Origin: Prauserella aidingensis
GTDB taxonomy: Bacteria; Actinomycetota; Actinomycetes; Mycobacteriales; Pseudonocardiaceae
Length of the DNA stretch: 64,000 bases
NCBI RefSeq assembly: GCF_024171865.1
Contig: NZ_JAMTCN010000001.1
Coordinates: 372,001-436,000, forward strand
Reading direction: 5' to 3'
The first letter of the stretch is position 1. The number at the start of each line of letters is the position of its first letter. A program made the translations under genes and the position numbers. Positions 53,572-62,393 of the stretch are shown here, piece after piece. The notes beneath the pieces are model-generated. The model was not told the origin of the DNA, searched no databases, and saw only the letters and a list, made by a program, of their open reading frames with translations.

Positions 53572-54315
53572 ATGAACGGAACCGTCGTCGTCCTCGGCGG
53601 GCGCAGCGAGATCGGCGTCGCCGTCGCCCTGCGCCTCGTCCGCGCGGGCGCCACCGAAGTCGTCCTCGCCGCCCGCCGCAGCCACGATCTCGACGAGCAG
53701 GAACGCCTCCTCCGCGACGCAGGCGCCACGTCCGTGGCCCGCGTCGAATTCGACGCCGACGACACCGCGCGGCACGCCGACGTCCTCGGCGAGATCATGA
53801 CCGCCAACGGACCGGTCGGCGTCGTCGTCACCGCCTTCGGAATCCTCGGCGACCAGCAGCGCGCCGAACACGATGCGGGCCACGCGCTGCGGATCGTCCA
53901 CACCGACTACACCGCGCACGTCAGCGCGCTGACCCACCTCGCGAATCTGCTGCGCGCCCAGGGCAGCGGCAGTCTGGTCGTGTTCTCCTCGGTCGCGGGC
54001 GTGCGGGTACGGCGGGCCAACTACGTCTACGGGTCGGCGAAGGCGGGCCTCGACGGCTTCGCGAGCGGACTGGGTGATGCCCTCGCAGGCAGTGGCGTGC
54101 ACCTGCTGCTGGTGCGGCCCGGGTTCGTCGTCGGCCGCATGACCGACGGCATGTCGCCCGCCCCCTTCTCCAGCACCCCGGACCAGGTGGCCGACGCCAC
54201 CGTCGCCGCGCTCCGCGCGGGTAGGCACACCGCATGGGTGCCGCGCATCCTGCGGCCGGTGTTCTTCGGCATGCGCCTGCTGCCGCGTACCCTCTGGCGG
54301 CGACTGCCCCGCTGA
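53572..54315 (+). CDS. SDR oxidoreductase, DprE2-like
   Basis: A 247-aa short-chain dehydrogenase resembling decaprenylphosphoryl-2-keto-erythro-pentose reductase DprE2 (arabinan precursor synthesis). Seen: nucleotide loop VVVLGGRSEIGVAVALRL, VVTAFGILGDQQRAE, catalytic Ser in VVFSSVAGVRVRRANYVYGSAKAGLDGF with Y-G-S-A-K, and the family-specific tail VRPGFVVGRMTDGMSPAPFSSTPDQVAD...RTLWRRLP. No dprE1 is adjacent, so this may be a paralogue. Confidence 0.85.
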   Translation: MNGTVVVLGGRSEIGVAVALRLVRAGATEVVLAARRSHDLDEQERLLRDAGATSVARVEFDADDTARHADVLGEIMTANGPVGVVVTAFGILGDQQRAEHDAGHALRIVHTDYTAHVSALTHLANLLRAQGSGSLVVFSSVAGVRVRRANYVYGSAKAGLDGFASGLGDALAGSGVHLLLVRPGFVVGRMTDGMSPAPFSSTPDQVADATVAALRAGRHTAWVPRILRPVFFGMRLLPRTLWRRLPR

Positions 54316-54331
54316 GTTGCCCGACGCCGCA

Positions 54332-54414
54332 GCATCACCGGCGTCACAGCATCACCCCGCGTCCCAGCATCACCCGAACGTCACAGCGTCACCCGAACGT
54401 CACAGCGTCGCGCC
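54332..54414. repeat. Tandem repeat of 17-19 bp downstream of SDR gene
   Basis: Four copies (54332, 54349, 54367, 54386) plus a partial fifth (54405-54414) of GCATCACCCGAACGTCACA and variants; copies three and four differ at one base. They lie in the 222-bp gap between the SDR and universal stress genes. Confidence 0.8.
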
Positions 54415-54537
54415 GCCGCGCGGTGTTCGCGGCGCACGGGCACATCGCGTCCCCGTGCGGAGTTTCGCCACACCCCGCCACCGCGCCGTCGCGTACCGTC
54501 CCCGTAGGACGGACGAGATCACGAACGGGAGGCGCCG

Positions 54538-55449
54538 ATGACCGAAGCCGGCCGAGGCCAGGGACCCGTCGTCGTCGGGACCGACGGTTCCGAGACCGCA
54601 CTGCGCGGCGTGCAGTGGGCGGCGCGGGCGGCGGCGATCCGGCGCGCACCCCTGCACATCCTGCATGCCTCCGGCTACCCCGAGCGCTACACGGGCGAGT
54701 CGATACTGCCGCCCGAGTCGTTCAAGGCCGAGCTGCGCCGCCAGCGGTGGGCCTTCCTGCACGCGGCGCGGCAATCGGCGATCGACACCGTCGCGGCGGC
54801 CGGACTGCCCCGGCTCGACGTGGCGACCGTGCTCGATCCGGAACAGCCCATCCCGGCGCTGGTCCACGCCTCCGCCACCGCACGGCTGCTCGTCCTCGGC
54901 ACGTCGGCGCACCGCAGCATCACCGGGCTCATCGTCGGCTCCACGACCATCGCGCTGGTCGGCCACGCCCACAGTCCCGTGGTGTCCGTCCGCGGTGACG
55001 TCGCCGACAGCGGCGAACCCGACCGCAGGCCGGTCGTGGTCGGCGTCGACGGCAGTCCGTTGAGCGAACGCGCCCTCGGGTACGCGTTCGACGAGGCCTC
55101 GTTCCGGGGCGTCGCGCTCGTCGCGGTGCACACGTGGAGCGACTCGGACACCTCCGCGTTCCGCGACACGTACGTCGACTGGGAGCCGCTGCGCGACACC
55201 GAGGAACGGCGGCTCGCCGAACGCCTCGCGGGCCGGCGCGAACGCTACCCCGACGTGCCCGTGGAACGCGTCCTGGTCAAGGACAAGCCGCGGCACGAAC
55301 TGCTCGAATGGAGCAACCGGGCGCAGCTGGTCGTCGTGGGCAGCCGCGGCCGGGGTGGGTTCCGTGGCCTGCTGCTCGGCTCGACCAGTCACGCCCTGAT
55401 TCACAACGCCGGCTGTCCCGTGCTGGTCGCCCGCCCCGAGGACGCCTGA
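54538..55449 (+). CDS. Tandem universal stress protein
   Basis: A 303-aa protein of two UspA domains (about 8-150 and 160-300). Both ATP-binding Gx2Gx9G(S/T) motifs are present: LVLGTSAHRSITGLIVGSTT and VVVGSRGRGGFRGLLLGSTS, after starts VVVGTDGSETALRGVQWA and VVVGVDGSPLSERALGYA. Two-domain ATP-binding USPs of this kind are typical of actinobacteria and are linked to dormancy and redox stress. GGGAGGCG precedes ATG 54538. Confidence 0.93.
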   Translation: MTEAGRGQGPVVVGTDGSETALRGVQWAARAAAIRRAPLHILHASGYPERYTGESILPPESFKAELRRQRWAFLHAARQSAIDTVAAAGLPRLDVATVLDPEQPIPALVHASATARLLVLGTSAHRSITGLIVGSTTIALVGHAHSPVVSVRGDVADSGEPDRRPVVVGVDGSPLSERALGYAFDEASFRGVALVAVHTWSDSDTSAFRDTYVDWEPLRDTEERRLAERLAGRRERYPDVPVERVLVKDKPRHELLEWSNRAQLVVVGSRGRGGFRGLLLGSTSHALIHNAGCPVLVARPEDA

Positions 55450-55485
55450 CCGTCTCCTCGGCCCCGCTCGTGCGCGGCGTGTGCG

Positions 55486-56451
55486 TCACCGCGGAGTGAG
55501 CAGTACCCACACCGGCCCTTCGGCGACCGGCACGCGCTGCCCGCCGCGGGTGCGGTACGTCGTCGGATCCTCCGGCGACGGGCGTGACCACGTGCCGTCG
55601 AACGCCGTGCCGTCGCGCAGGATCGTCGCCTCGCCGCGCCCGACCGTCCCGGCCACGGGCGAGAGCTGCCCACCGGAATCGCGCACCTGCCTGCCCTCGC
55701 GAACGGCCACGCGCTGCACGACGACCGTCCCCGCGGTGACCCGGCCCGCCTCCCGCGTGGTCAGCGGGGACCCGTTGAACGAGATCCGCCAGCGGTCGTC
55801 GGCCGCCGACCACGTGAACCGGTAGCGCGCGTCGCGGAAGTTCACCGCGCGGGCCTCGACCGGTGTGCCGCCCTCCGGTGCCGCACCCGGTCGGGTGACC
55901 GGCGTCGGCTCCCGCTCCCGTTGTTGCCCCGGAAGCTGCTGCGGGCGCACGTACAGGTTGTGCGGGATGGGCCGGTCGCCCCCGCGGAAATAGGCCCCGG
56001 GCCGTGTCTTGTCCGTGACGAGCGTGATCGGCGCGCGTTTCAACAGCGGCTCGATCTCCGGTGCGCCACCCGAGTAGGCCAGCACCGGTCTGCCGAACTG
56101 CCGGACGAGCGCGATGTCGGTCTCCCGCGCGCTGCGCACCGGTCCGACCGCCTCGGGCAGCCTGCTCGCGTACACCGCGGCGAGCCGCGTCAGCCCGCCT
56201 TCGACCGGTTCGACGTACACCTTGTCCGCGGCCGACAGACCGGCCTGCGGGCGCGCCTGCTCGACGTTGTCGACCTTCACGACCACGACCGGCCTGCGCG
56301 GGGGTTCGCTCGGCGCCGCGCCCGGCTCCGAGGGCGCCCGGTCCTCACCGTTGCCGCCTCCCGGCAGCACCAGCAGCGTCACCGCCACGGCGGCGACGAG
56401 GAACACGACCACCGCGGCGATCAGCCGCAACGCGGAACGCGACAACGTCAT
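55486..56451 (-). CDS. DUF3048 (YerB-like) membrane-anchored exported protein
   Basis: A 321-aa protein with an N-terminal membrane anchor (ALRLIAAVVVFLVAAVAVTLLVL, about 7-29) and no lipobox. Two DUF3048 parts follow: VVVVKVDNVEQARPQAGLSAADKVYVEPVEGGLTRLAAVYASRLPEAVGPVRSARETD and, after a linker, YRFTWSAADDRWRISFNGSPLTTREAGRVTAGTVVVQRVAV. Role unknown, probably at the cell envelope. Same operon as the upstream membrane protein (4-bp gap). Confidence 0.88.
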   Translation of the reverse strand: MTLSRSALRLIAAVVVFLVAAVAVTLLVLPGGGNGEDRAPSEPGAAPSEPPRRPVVVVKVDNVEQARPQAGLSAADKVYVEPVEGGLTRLAAVYASRLPEAVGPVRSARETDIALVRQFGRPVLAYSGGAPEIEPLLKRAPITLVTDKTRPGAYFRGGDRPIPHNLYVRPQQLPGQQREREPTPVTRPGAAPEGGTPVEARAVNFRDARYRFTWSAADDRWRISFNGSPLTTREAGRVTAGTVVVQRVAVREGRQVRDSGGQLSPVAGTVGRGEATILRDGTAFDGTWSRPSPEDPTTYRTRGGQRVPVAEGPVWVLLTPR

Positions 56452-56455
56452 GGCG

Positions 56456-57055
56456 TCACTGCCGCGCCCAGTCCTGTGCCACGCGCTGCCATTCGCGGTC
56501 CCACCACGCCTGCCGCGACCGTGCCAGCAGCACGCGGAAGGCGCCGTAGGCGAGCCCGCCCCCTGCGGCCACGAGCAGCCACAGGGCCAGGCCCGCGCTC
56601 GCACCGTCGACGACGGCGCCCGTTCGCGTCACGGGAGGCGAGGTGACGGCGCCGCCGGGGTCGACCCAGATGGCGACCTCCGTGCCCCGGGTGGCGCCGC
56701 GGTGGGCGGGTACCGATCCGGTGCGCTCGCCGCCTCCGGGCGCCGTCCACCGCGCCGGAGCGCGCACACCGCGCGCATAGCCCGTCGTCGCCGAGGTCGG
56801 CGCCTTCGCGGTCAGGACAGCGGTCACCTGGTGTTTCGCCGCCGCGTCGCGGGCGACGTCGTCCAGCCTGCTCGCGTACACGTCACCGCCCCAGCCGACC
56901 GCGACGGGCACGGCCGCGATCACGAGCGCCACGAGCATCACCAGCAGGCGGCCGTCCCAACGGTCACCCCTGCGTGCCAACGGGTTCTTGCCCGGACGGA
57001 TCCGCCGCCACGCGCGCGTGAGCCGTCCGTCCGATCCCACGCCTCTCACCGTCAC
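56456..57055 (-). CDS. Rv1733c-like two-pass membrane protein
   Basis: A 199-aa protein with two membrane helices (about 36-55 and 155-175) and an outer domain between (ARWTAPGGGERTGSVPAHRGATRGTEVAIWVDPGGAVTSPPV), as in the Rv1733c family. The N-terminus LTRAWRRIRPGKNPLARRGDRWDG is basic, family-typical and cytoplasmic. I prefer GTG 57055, which has GAGGGGAG upstream, over GTG 57049. First gene of a two-gene operon. Confidence 0.82.
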   Translation of the reverse strand: MTVRGVGSDGRLTRAWRRIRPGKNPLARRGDRWDGRLLVMLVALVIAAVPVAVGWGGDVYASRLDDVARDAAAKHQVTAVLTAKAPTSATTGYARGVRAPARWTAPGGGERTGSVPAHRGATRGTEVAIWVDPGGAVTSPPVTRTGAVVDGASAGLALWLLVAAGGGLAYGAFRVLLARSRQAWWDREWQRVAQDWARQ

Positions 57056-57211
57056 CGTTCTCCCCTCGTCGGCCGCTCGGGTGCGGGTCCTCGGACCACC
57101 GGCCCTCGGACCACGACACGCGGTCGGTACGCATGTCATGTTCCCGCCGCGGCGGCGAACTATTCAACACATCGCCCGCCCACCCACCGGAACGTGACCC
57201 GCCGACCGACG

Positions 57212-57250
57212 ACGGCGGGCCGGCACATCGTCGATGTGCCGGCCCGCCGT
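57212..57250 (-). terminator. 39-bp near-perfect palindrome, conservon operon terminator
   Basis: Arms 57212-57230 and 57232-57250 are perfect 19-bp complements around a single T. In RNA it would form an uninterrupted stem of at least 17 bp. It lies 70 bp downstream of the monooxygenase stop (minus strand). Confidence 0.8.
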
Positions 57251-57320
57251 GACAGCTGCCGAGATACTCCGCGGACTCACCGTCGGAGCCGCGGACGCCC
57301 CCTCGCCCGAGGGGCTCCCG

Positions 57321-58550
57321 TCAGGAGACGCTCGCCAGGTAGTCCGCCGCCTTCTGCGGGTCCATGAACCAGTGCTGATAGTCCGACGGGTCGGAGAAGC
57401 CGTTGGCGAACCGCTTCGCCACGACCGGGTTCTCCTGCGCCGCACCCAGGATGTCCATGACGTGCGGGGGCGGCGGGGTGAGCAGCGCGTTCGTCCAGTT
57501 CGTGACGTGCTGGGCGTAGTCCCAGTACTTCTCGAACGTCTCGTGCATCCACGCGTCGTCGAACGGCTGGTCGCCGCGCTCCATGATCGACTTCAGGTAC
57601 GAGTCCGCACACTTGGCCGCGTTGTTCGAGCCCTGACCCGTGATCGGGTCGTTGGCGACGACGACGTCGGCCATGCCCAGCACCTTGCCCCCCGACGGCA
57701 GCGTGCCGACCGGCTTGCGGATGACCGGGGTGTAACCGCCCGCCAGCGTGGCGCGGTCGTCGGTCAGCTCGGCGTTCCGGGCCCGGTCGTACTCCCACGG
57801 CAGGAACTGCTTCATCAGCGCCAGCGTGCGGTCGAGGTGCTCCTGCGGGGACGGCCGGTCGGTGAACACGTCGAGCGGCCCGCCCGGAATGCCCTCGAAG
57901 AACAGGATCTCGCAGTTCCCGCTCAGCGTGTAGCCCGGGATCATGAACAGCTCACCCACACCCGGGATCAGGTTGAACCGGACCGCGCGGTTGTTCGGAT
58001 GCTCCGGCCGAGGCTCGACGCCGTGCGCGTAGACGACCGACAGCGCACGTTGCGGCTTCGTCCACACCGAACGCTCGTTGTCGCGGTCGAACAGCTGCAC
58101 CAGCTCGCCCTTGCCCGCGGCGACGACCGTCAGGTCGTACATCGTCGACAGCGAGTTCAGGTCGGCCGTCGTCACGCCGTGGATGACGAGCTTGCCGCCG
58201 CGCTGTTCGAACAGCTCCAGCCAGCCGGCCATCTTCACCCGCTGGTCGACCGACTGGCCGTAGTTGTCGAGCCAGCCGATCCAGTTGAGCTGGCGGCTGG
58301 CGTCCTCACCGGCGATCGACACGCCGAGGCCGTCGACCGTGACGCACTCGGACTCCCACAGGTTGAGGCCCTCGTCGCGCTCGGTCTGCAACGCGTCATT
58401 GAACATGCACTGGGTCGACATGACACGGCCGCCGCGGATCTCGTCCGCGGTCCGCGCCGACATCACGGTGACGTCGTACCCGTGCTGGAGCAGCGACAGC
58501 GCCAGCTGGAGTCCGGACTGGCCGGCTCCGACGACCAGAATCTTACGCAT
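57321..58550 (-). CDS. Styrene/indole monooxygenase-like FAD protein (StyA family)
   Basis: A 409-aa group E flavoprotein monooxygenase-like protein. The FAD loop is MRKILVVGAGQSGLQLALSLLQHGYDVTVMSARTADEIRGGRVMSTQCMFNDALQ. Other family-like blocks: VAAGKGELVQLFDRD, GMADVVVANDPITGQGSNNAAK and the C-terminal PPPHVMDILGAAQENPVVAKRF. A reductase partner (StyB) is not adjacent. It overlaps cvnD by 8 bp as the last gene of the conservon operon, a position often held by P450s in Streptomyces conservons. Substrate unknown. Confidence 0.88.
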   Translation of the reverse strand: MRKILVVGAGQSGLQLALSLLQHGYDVTVMSARTADEIRGGRVMSTQCMFNDALQTERDEGLNLWESECVTVDGLGVSIAGEDASRQLNWIGWLDNYGQSVDQRVKMAGWLELFEQRGGKLVIHGVTTADLNSLSTMYDLTVVAAGKGELVQLFDRDNERSVWTKPQRALSVVYAHGVEPRPEHPNNRAVRFNLIPGVGELFMIPGYTLSGNCEILFFEGIPGGPLDVFTDRPSPQEHLDRTLALMKQFLPWEYDRARNAELTDDRATLAGGYTPVIRKPVGTLPSGGKVLGMADVVVANDPITGQGSNNAAKCADSYLKSIMERGDQPFDDAWMHETFEKYWDYAQHVTNWTNALLTPPPPHVMDILGAAQENPVVAKRFANGFSDPSDYQHWFMDPQKAADYLASVS

Positions 58551-59187
58551 GCGTTCGTGCCCTCCCGGGGTCAGACAGTTCGGCCAACGCCAGCGTGTAG
58601 CTCACGAGCTCACGCAGCGTCTCGGCCGTGGATTTCGGCTCCCGCGCATCGACGGTGACCAGCGGAATCGACGCGTCGAGCGCCAGCGCGTCCCTGACGT
58701 CCTCGATGTCGTGGTACATCTCGCCGTCGAACCGGTTGACCGCGACGATGAACGGCAGGTCCGAGTCGTTCTCGAAGTAGTTGATGGCCGCGAAGGACTG
58801 GTCGATCCGGCGGGTGTCGACGAGCACCACGGCGCCGAGCGCACCGCGGGACAGGTCGTCCCACAGGAACCAGAACCGCGCCTGGCCGGGCGTGCCGAAC
58901 AGGTACAACAGCAGATCGTCGTGCAGCGTGATCTTGCCGAAGTCCATCGCCACGGTCGTGGTCGACTTCTGGGCGGTGTCGGGCGCCTCGTCGATGCCCG
59001 TACCCGCCTCGGTCATCCAGGCTTCGCTGTTGATCGGCGGCACTTCGGACACGGATCCGACGAACGTGGTCTTGCCGACGCCGAAACCGCCGGCGACCAC
59101 GATCTTCGCCGAGACCGCCAGCTGTTCCGGGTCGCCGCCGCCGGCCGCCGCCTGCGCGCCGTCAGACCGGTAGCCGCTTGAGTCCAT
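58543..59187 (-). CDS. cvnD: Conservon GTP/ATP-binding protein CvnD
   Basis: A 214-aa small Ras-like GTPase. The P-loop is GGFGVGKTTFV (about residues 34-44), the Walker B/G3 region is LLLYLFGTPGQARFWFLWDDL, and the base-recognition motif is VAVNRFDG (NKxD-like, with R). It works with CvnA (kinase-like), CvnB (roadblock) and CvnC (DUF742) as a G-protein-coupled-like signalling unit in actinomycetes. Overlaps cvnC by 26 bp. Confidence 0.94.
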   Translation of the reverse strand: MDSSGYRSDGAQAAAGGGDPEQLAVSAKIVVAGGFGVGKTTFVGSVSEVPPINSEAWMTEAGTGIDEAPDTAQKSTTTVAMDFGKITLHDDLLLYLFGTPGQARFWFLWDDLSRGALGAVVLVDTRRIDQSFAAINYFENDSDLPFIVAVNRFDGEMYHDIEDVRDALALDASIPLVTVDAREPKSTAETLRELVSYTLALAELSDPGRARTHA

Positions 59188-59539
59188 CGAGGATCCTCTC
59201 GAGTACGTTCCGATCGTGCGCGTACGCGTACGCAGTGGGGTGGATGTAGATCGCTCCCTGGGCAGCCAGGTCGCTGACCAGCACGCGGATCACGCCCAGC
59301 GGCAGTCCCAGCGACACCGAGAGCTCGGCGATCGACACACGCGTGCGCGCACGCTCGTACAGCCGACGCGACTCCGGCATCAGGGAGTCCGCCAGGCTCG
59401 GGTCATAACGCGGCACCGAAATCAGCGTTTCGACGAGCAGGTCGTAACGCGGTTTGGTGCGGCCGCCGGTGAGCGCGTAAGGACGGATCCGCTTGCTGCG
59501 CATCCGGTTCGGCTGACCGGCCCCATTTTCTGTGGACAC
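59162..59539 (-). CDS. cvnC: Conservon DUF742 protein CvnC
   Basis: A 125-aa DUF742 protein with a winged-HTH-like core: RIRPYALTGGRTKPRYDLLVETLISV and RVSIAELSVSLGLPLGVIRVLVSDLAAQGAIYIHP. GTG 59539 has GAGGAAG 8 nt upstream; GTG 59548 lies directly on that site and is less likely. Between cvnB and cvnD. Confidence 0.92.
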   Translation of the reverse strand: MSTENGAGQPNRMRSKRIRPYALTGGRTKPRYDLLVETLISVPRYDPSLADSLMPESRRLYERARTRVSIAELSVSLGLPLGVIRVLVSDLAAQGAIYIHPTAYAYAHDRNVLERILDGLKRLPV

Positions 59540-59567
59540 GGTGGTCACTTCCTCACCAGTGGGGTCG

Positions 59568-60005
59568 TCACGCCTGCGCCCTGCGGGCGGTCAGCACGCG
59601 TCGCATGTCGGCACGGATTTCCGGAGTCAGGGCGTGGCCGGCGTTGCGGACGAACTGGGTCATCTCGTACGCCACCACCTTCATGTCGCAGTCGGGCCCG
59701 GTCAGCACGGCGAGGCCGGCGCCGTTCCCGATGCCCATGAACAGGAAGTAGCCGTGGGTGAGCCGGATGATGATCTGCTCACACCCGCCCTTGTCGAACA
59801 GCGTCGCGCTGTTGCGCGCGAGGCTGAGCATCCCGCTCGCGATCGCCGCGAGCTGCTCCGATTCGTCCGTCGAGACCTCGTCGGACGCGGTGAGCGGAAA
59901 ACCGTCGGACGACATGATCAGCGCGTGCGTGACCCCGTGGACCTTGCGGACGAAGTCGTTGATCAACCACGCGAAATTCTGTTTGCCTGAGGCCTGCGGG
60001 TTCAC
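59568..60005 (-). CDS. cvnB: Conservon roadblock/LC7 protein CvnB
   Basis: A 145-aa roadblock/LC7 (MglB-like) protein, likely GTPase-activating or scaffold partner for CvnD: QNFAWLINDFVRKVHGVTHALIMSSDGFPLTASDEVSTDESEQLAAIASGMLSLARNSATLF. GTG start overlaps the cvnA stop by 4 bp (GTGA). Confidence 0.95.
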   Translation of the reverse strand: MNPQASGKQNFAWLINDFVRKVHGVTHALIMSSDGFPLTASDEVSTDESEQLAAIASGMLSLARNSATLFDKGGCEQIIIRLTHGYFLFMGIGNGAGLAVLTGPDCDMKVVAYEMTQFVRNAGHALTPEIRADMRRVLTARRAQA

Positions 60006-61456
60006 TCGGCCTCCTCACCGACGTCGTCGAGCCTGCGGTGCTTGGCCCGCGGAGCGTCGTCGCCCTCCTGGCCCGGCTCGGCGGCCTCGGCGTTCTCGGC
60101 GTTCTCGGCGGCGAGCTGCTCACCGTCGGAGAAGGCGTCCAGATCGGCCAGCAGCCGGTCGTGGCTCTCCTCCATCGACACCGGGTCCTCGAGCACGTCC
60201 TCGGGAGCCGACATCGGCTCGTCCGACCCGCTCGTGCCCGCGCCGGAACCCGCACCCGCCGCGGTGGTGTCCTTCAGGCTCTGCGACACGCGGCGGGGAA
60301 GCCCGCTCGCGGTCGTACCGCCGGTCGCGTTCGACGACGGGCGCGGCCGGGGCCGCGGCGAGGGCGGCTCCTCGACCGGAGCCGCGGTGTCCGCCTGCGG
60401 CGGAGCGGCGTCGGTCGGGGACGGGGCGGCCTCGGCCGGGGGCGGCGGGGTGGCCGCCGCACCGGTCTGCTGCGGCACGCGCTGCGGCAGCTGGCCGGAG
60501 ATGGCCCCCGCCGAGCGTTCCGGCGGTTCGGGCGCGGGCTCGACCAGGCCAGGGCCCTGGGAGTAGAAGACCGTCTCGTTGCCCGACCACATCGCGTCCG
60601 GCACCTCGGTCACCAGCGCCAACGGCAGCAGCACGGTCGCGGTCGTACCGCTCGGCAGCCGGTTGGCCAGCGACACGGTGAGCTTGTGCCGGTCGGCCAG
60701 TCGCCGCACGACGGTCAGGCCCATGCTGCGGACCGCCTCGTCGTCGATGACCTCGTCGATCTCGGTCTCAACCGGCGACAGTCGCCGGTTGAGGTCGTCC
60801 ATCCGGTCCGGCGGCAGGCCGATGCCCTCGTCCTCGATCCGCAGCAGCACGCTGCCGCTGTCGGTCAGGTGGGCACTGACCCGCACCGGAGCGTTGGGCG
60901 GCGACTGGTTGGCCGCGTTGTCCAGCAGCTCCGCCAGCAGTCGGCTGATGTCCTCCGCCGCGAACCCGGCGACGCCCAGGGACGCGACGCGCCCGATGGT
61001 GACGCGGGAGTACTGGTCGATCGACGACATGGCGCCACGCACGACGTCGACGAGCGACAACGCGTCCGTGGACGGACCACCGGCGTCCTTGCCCGCGAGC
61101 ACCCGGAGGTTCTCCGCGTTGCGCCGCAGCCGCGCCGCGAGGTGGTCGAGGCGGTACAGCTGACCCAGCCGCTCCTCGTCCTCCTCGTCGATCTCCATCT
61201 TCTCGAGTTCCTGCAGCAGGGTGTCGACCAGGTTCAGGTCGCGGAGCGCGAGGTTCGCGCACATGTCGACCAGTGCCTGCTGCTGCTCGCCGCCCCGCGC
61301 CGGGAGGGGTTGCGCCAGGGCGGCGATCGCCGTCCCGTCGGATCCTTCCCCGTCCTGCCGTGGAGGATCCAGCAGCTGAGCCGCCGCCACCCGGGAGCGG
61401 TCAAGTAACACACGCGAGCGCTCCAGAATTTCCCGCGCTCTCGCCCGCCTCGCCAT
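60002..61456 (-). CDS. cvnA: Conservon sensor histidine kinase-like ATPase CvnA (soluble)
   Basis: A 484-aa protein. The dimerisation/phospho-acceptor helix is LYRLDHLAARLRRNAENLRVLAG (about 100-122). The HATPase domain is at about 150-285 with N-box AELLDNAANQSPPNAPV, G1 IEDEGIGLPP and G2 RSMGLTVVRRLADRH. It lacks the usual two transmembrane helices and sensor region of CvnA, starting only about 55 residues before a coiled helix, so it is cytosolic. The C-terminal 190 residues are Pro/Ala/Asp-rich and disordered. ATG 61456 starts the operon. Confidence 0.93.
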   Translation of the reverse strand: MARRARAREILERSRVLLDRSRVAAAQLLDPPRQDGEGSDGTAIAALAQPLPARGGEQQQALVDMCANLALRDLNLVDTLLQELEKMEIDEEDEERLGQLYRLDHLAARLRRNAENLRVLAGKDAGGPSTDALSLVDVVRGAMSSIDQYSRVTIGRVASLGVAGFAAEDISRLLAELLDNAANQSPPNAPVRVSAHLTDSGSVLLRIEDEGIGLPPDRMDDLNRRLSPVETEIDEVIDDEAVRSMGLTVVRRLADRHKLTVSLANRLPSGTTATVLLPLALVTEVPDAMWSGNETVFYSQGPGLVEPAPEPPERSAGAISGQLPQRVPQQTGAAATPPPPAEAAPSPTDAAPPQADTAAPVEEPPSPRPRPRPSSNATGGTTASGLPRRVSQSLKDTTAAGAGSGAGTSGSDEPMSAPEDVLEDPVSMEESHDRLLADLDAFSDGEQLAAENAENAEAAEPGQEGDDAPRAKHRRLDDVGEEAE

Positions 61457-61877
61457 TCGGTGTCCACACTTTCTTGAGTCTCGCGTACGGGCCTCGGAAT
61501 TCGGCCGTATGTCCCCCGACCAACGGTGGCATATGCAAGCAGACGCCCTCCCCGATGTCCACTAGCAGTCCCTGCGTAGTCGCGCGCCGTGATGCCTTAC
61601 TCTCACCACCGCAAAGAAGCGTGGCGTGCACCCGTTCGTGGGACGGGAATCACCGTCCGTGTCCCATGTACTGCCACACAGATCACACCTAGAGTGACCG
61701 GATCCCTGCCGGACGGGTGTCCGGACGTGCGATCCTCACGGGAGGCACCACACCCGGTACGACCACCGGCCGAGCCGGACCGGACACGACAACCGAGCAC
61801 CGACGACCGCATCGACAGCACCCGGGCCCGCCGCGCGGCCGGCGGCCCCGCCGACACGCGCCGTGGAAGGATCACGA
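61457..61877. other. 421-bp divergent intergenic region, cvnA / ATPase-fold gene
   Basis: No gene is supported. It has lower GC than its surroundings. A nested pair of inverted repeats is visible: GGACGG/CCGTCC (61641-61658) inside TGGGAC/GTCCCA (61639-61666). TAGAGT (61690-61695) may be a -10 with TGTACT (61667-61672) as a weak -35, leaving a long leader before the GTG at 61878. No tRNA or riboswitch fold recognised. Confidence 0.5.
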
Positions 61878-62393
61878 GTGAGCAGCCACACCGCACAGGT
61901 CGACGACATCCGGCTCGTGGCCATGCCCAGCGCACTGAACTGCGCGAGCATGTTCGTCGAGTTCTCGCTGACCGAGTGGCAGCTGCCGATGCTCCGTGAC
62001 ACCACGTCCGAGGCGGCACGTGCGCTCGTGCAGAACGTGCTCGACCACGCCGACGACAAGAACCCCGGGTTCGTCAACGTACGGCTCCGGCTGAAGGGCG
62101 ACTGCCTGGTGATCGAGGTCGAGGACGACCAGCTCGCCCGCGCCCACGACGAAGCACCGGTGATCGACGGCCGCCGGACGGGCGCCGTCCCGGTGCAGGG
62201 ACGCGGCAAGCTCGTGTGGTGCGAGGTTCCGCTGCCCCCGGGCATGTCGGCCACGCAGGTGCGCCTGCCGCACCGCGGGGAGCGCCGCAATCTGCCACCC
62301 GAGGCCGCCGCCCCGCCCGCCGAGCAACCGCAGTCCGTCGACCCGGCGCTCGCCGACCGGGTGCTCGTCGGACTCAAGAACCGCGAGTGGTGA
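61878..62393 (+). CDS. HATPase-fold (anti-sigma-factor-like) protein
   Basis: A 171-aa protein with a degenerate GHKL ATPase domain as in actinobacterial anti-sigma/RsbW-like proteins: DDIRLVAMPSALNCASMFVEFSLTEWQLPMLRDTTSEAARALVQNVLDHADD and VRLRLKGDCLVIEVEDDQ. The G2 region is replaced by GRGKLVWCEVPLP, so ATP binding is uncertain. The C-terminal 45 residues are Pro-rich. GTG 61878 has GGAAGG 7 nt upstream. Divergent from the conservon, so it may share its signalling (inference). Confidence 0.85.
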   Translation: MSSHTAQVDDIRLVAMPSALNCASMFVEFSLTEWQLPMLRDTTSEAARALVQNVLDHADDKNPGFVNVRLRLKGDCLVIEVEDDQLARAHDEAPVIDGRRTGAVPVQGRGKLVWCEVPLPPGMSATQVRLPHRGERRNLPPEAAAPPAEQPQSVDPALADRVLVGLKNREW

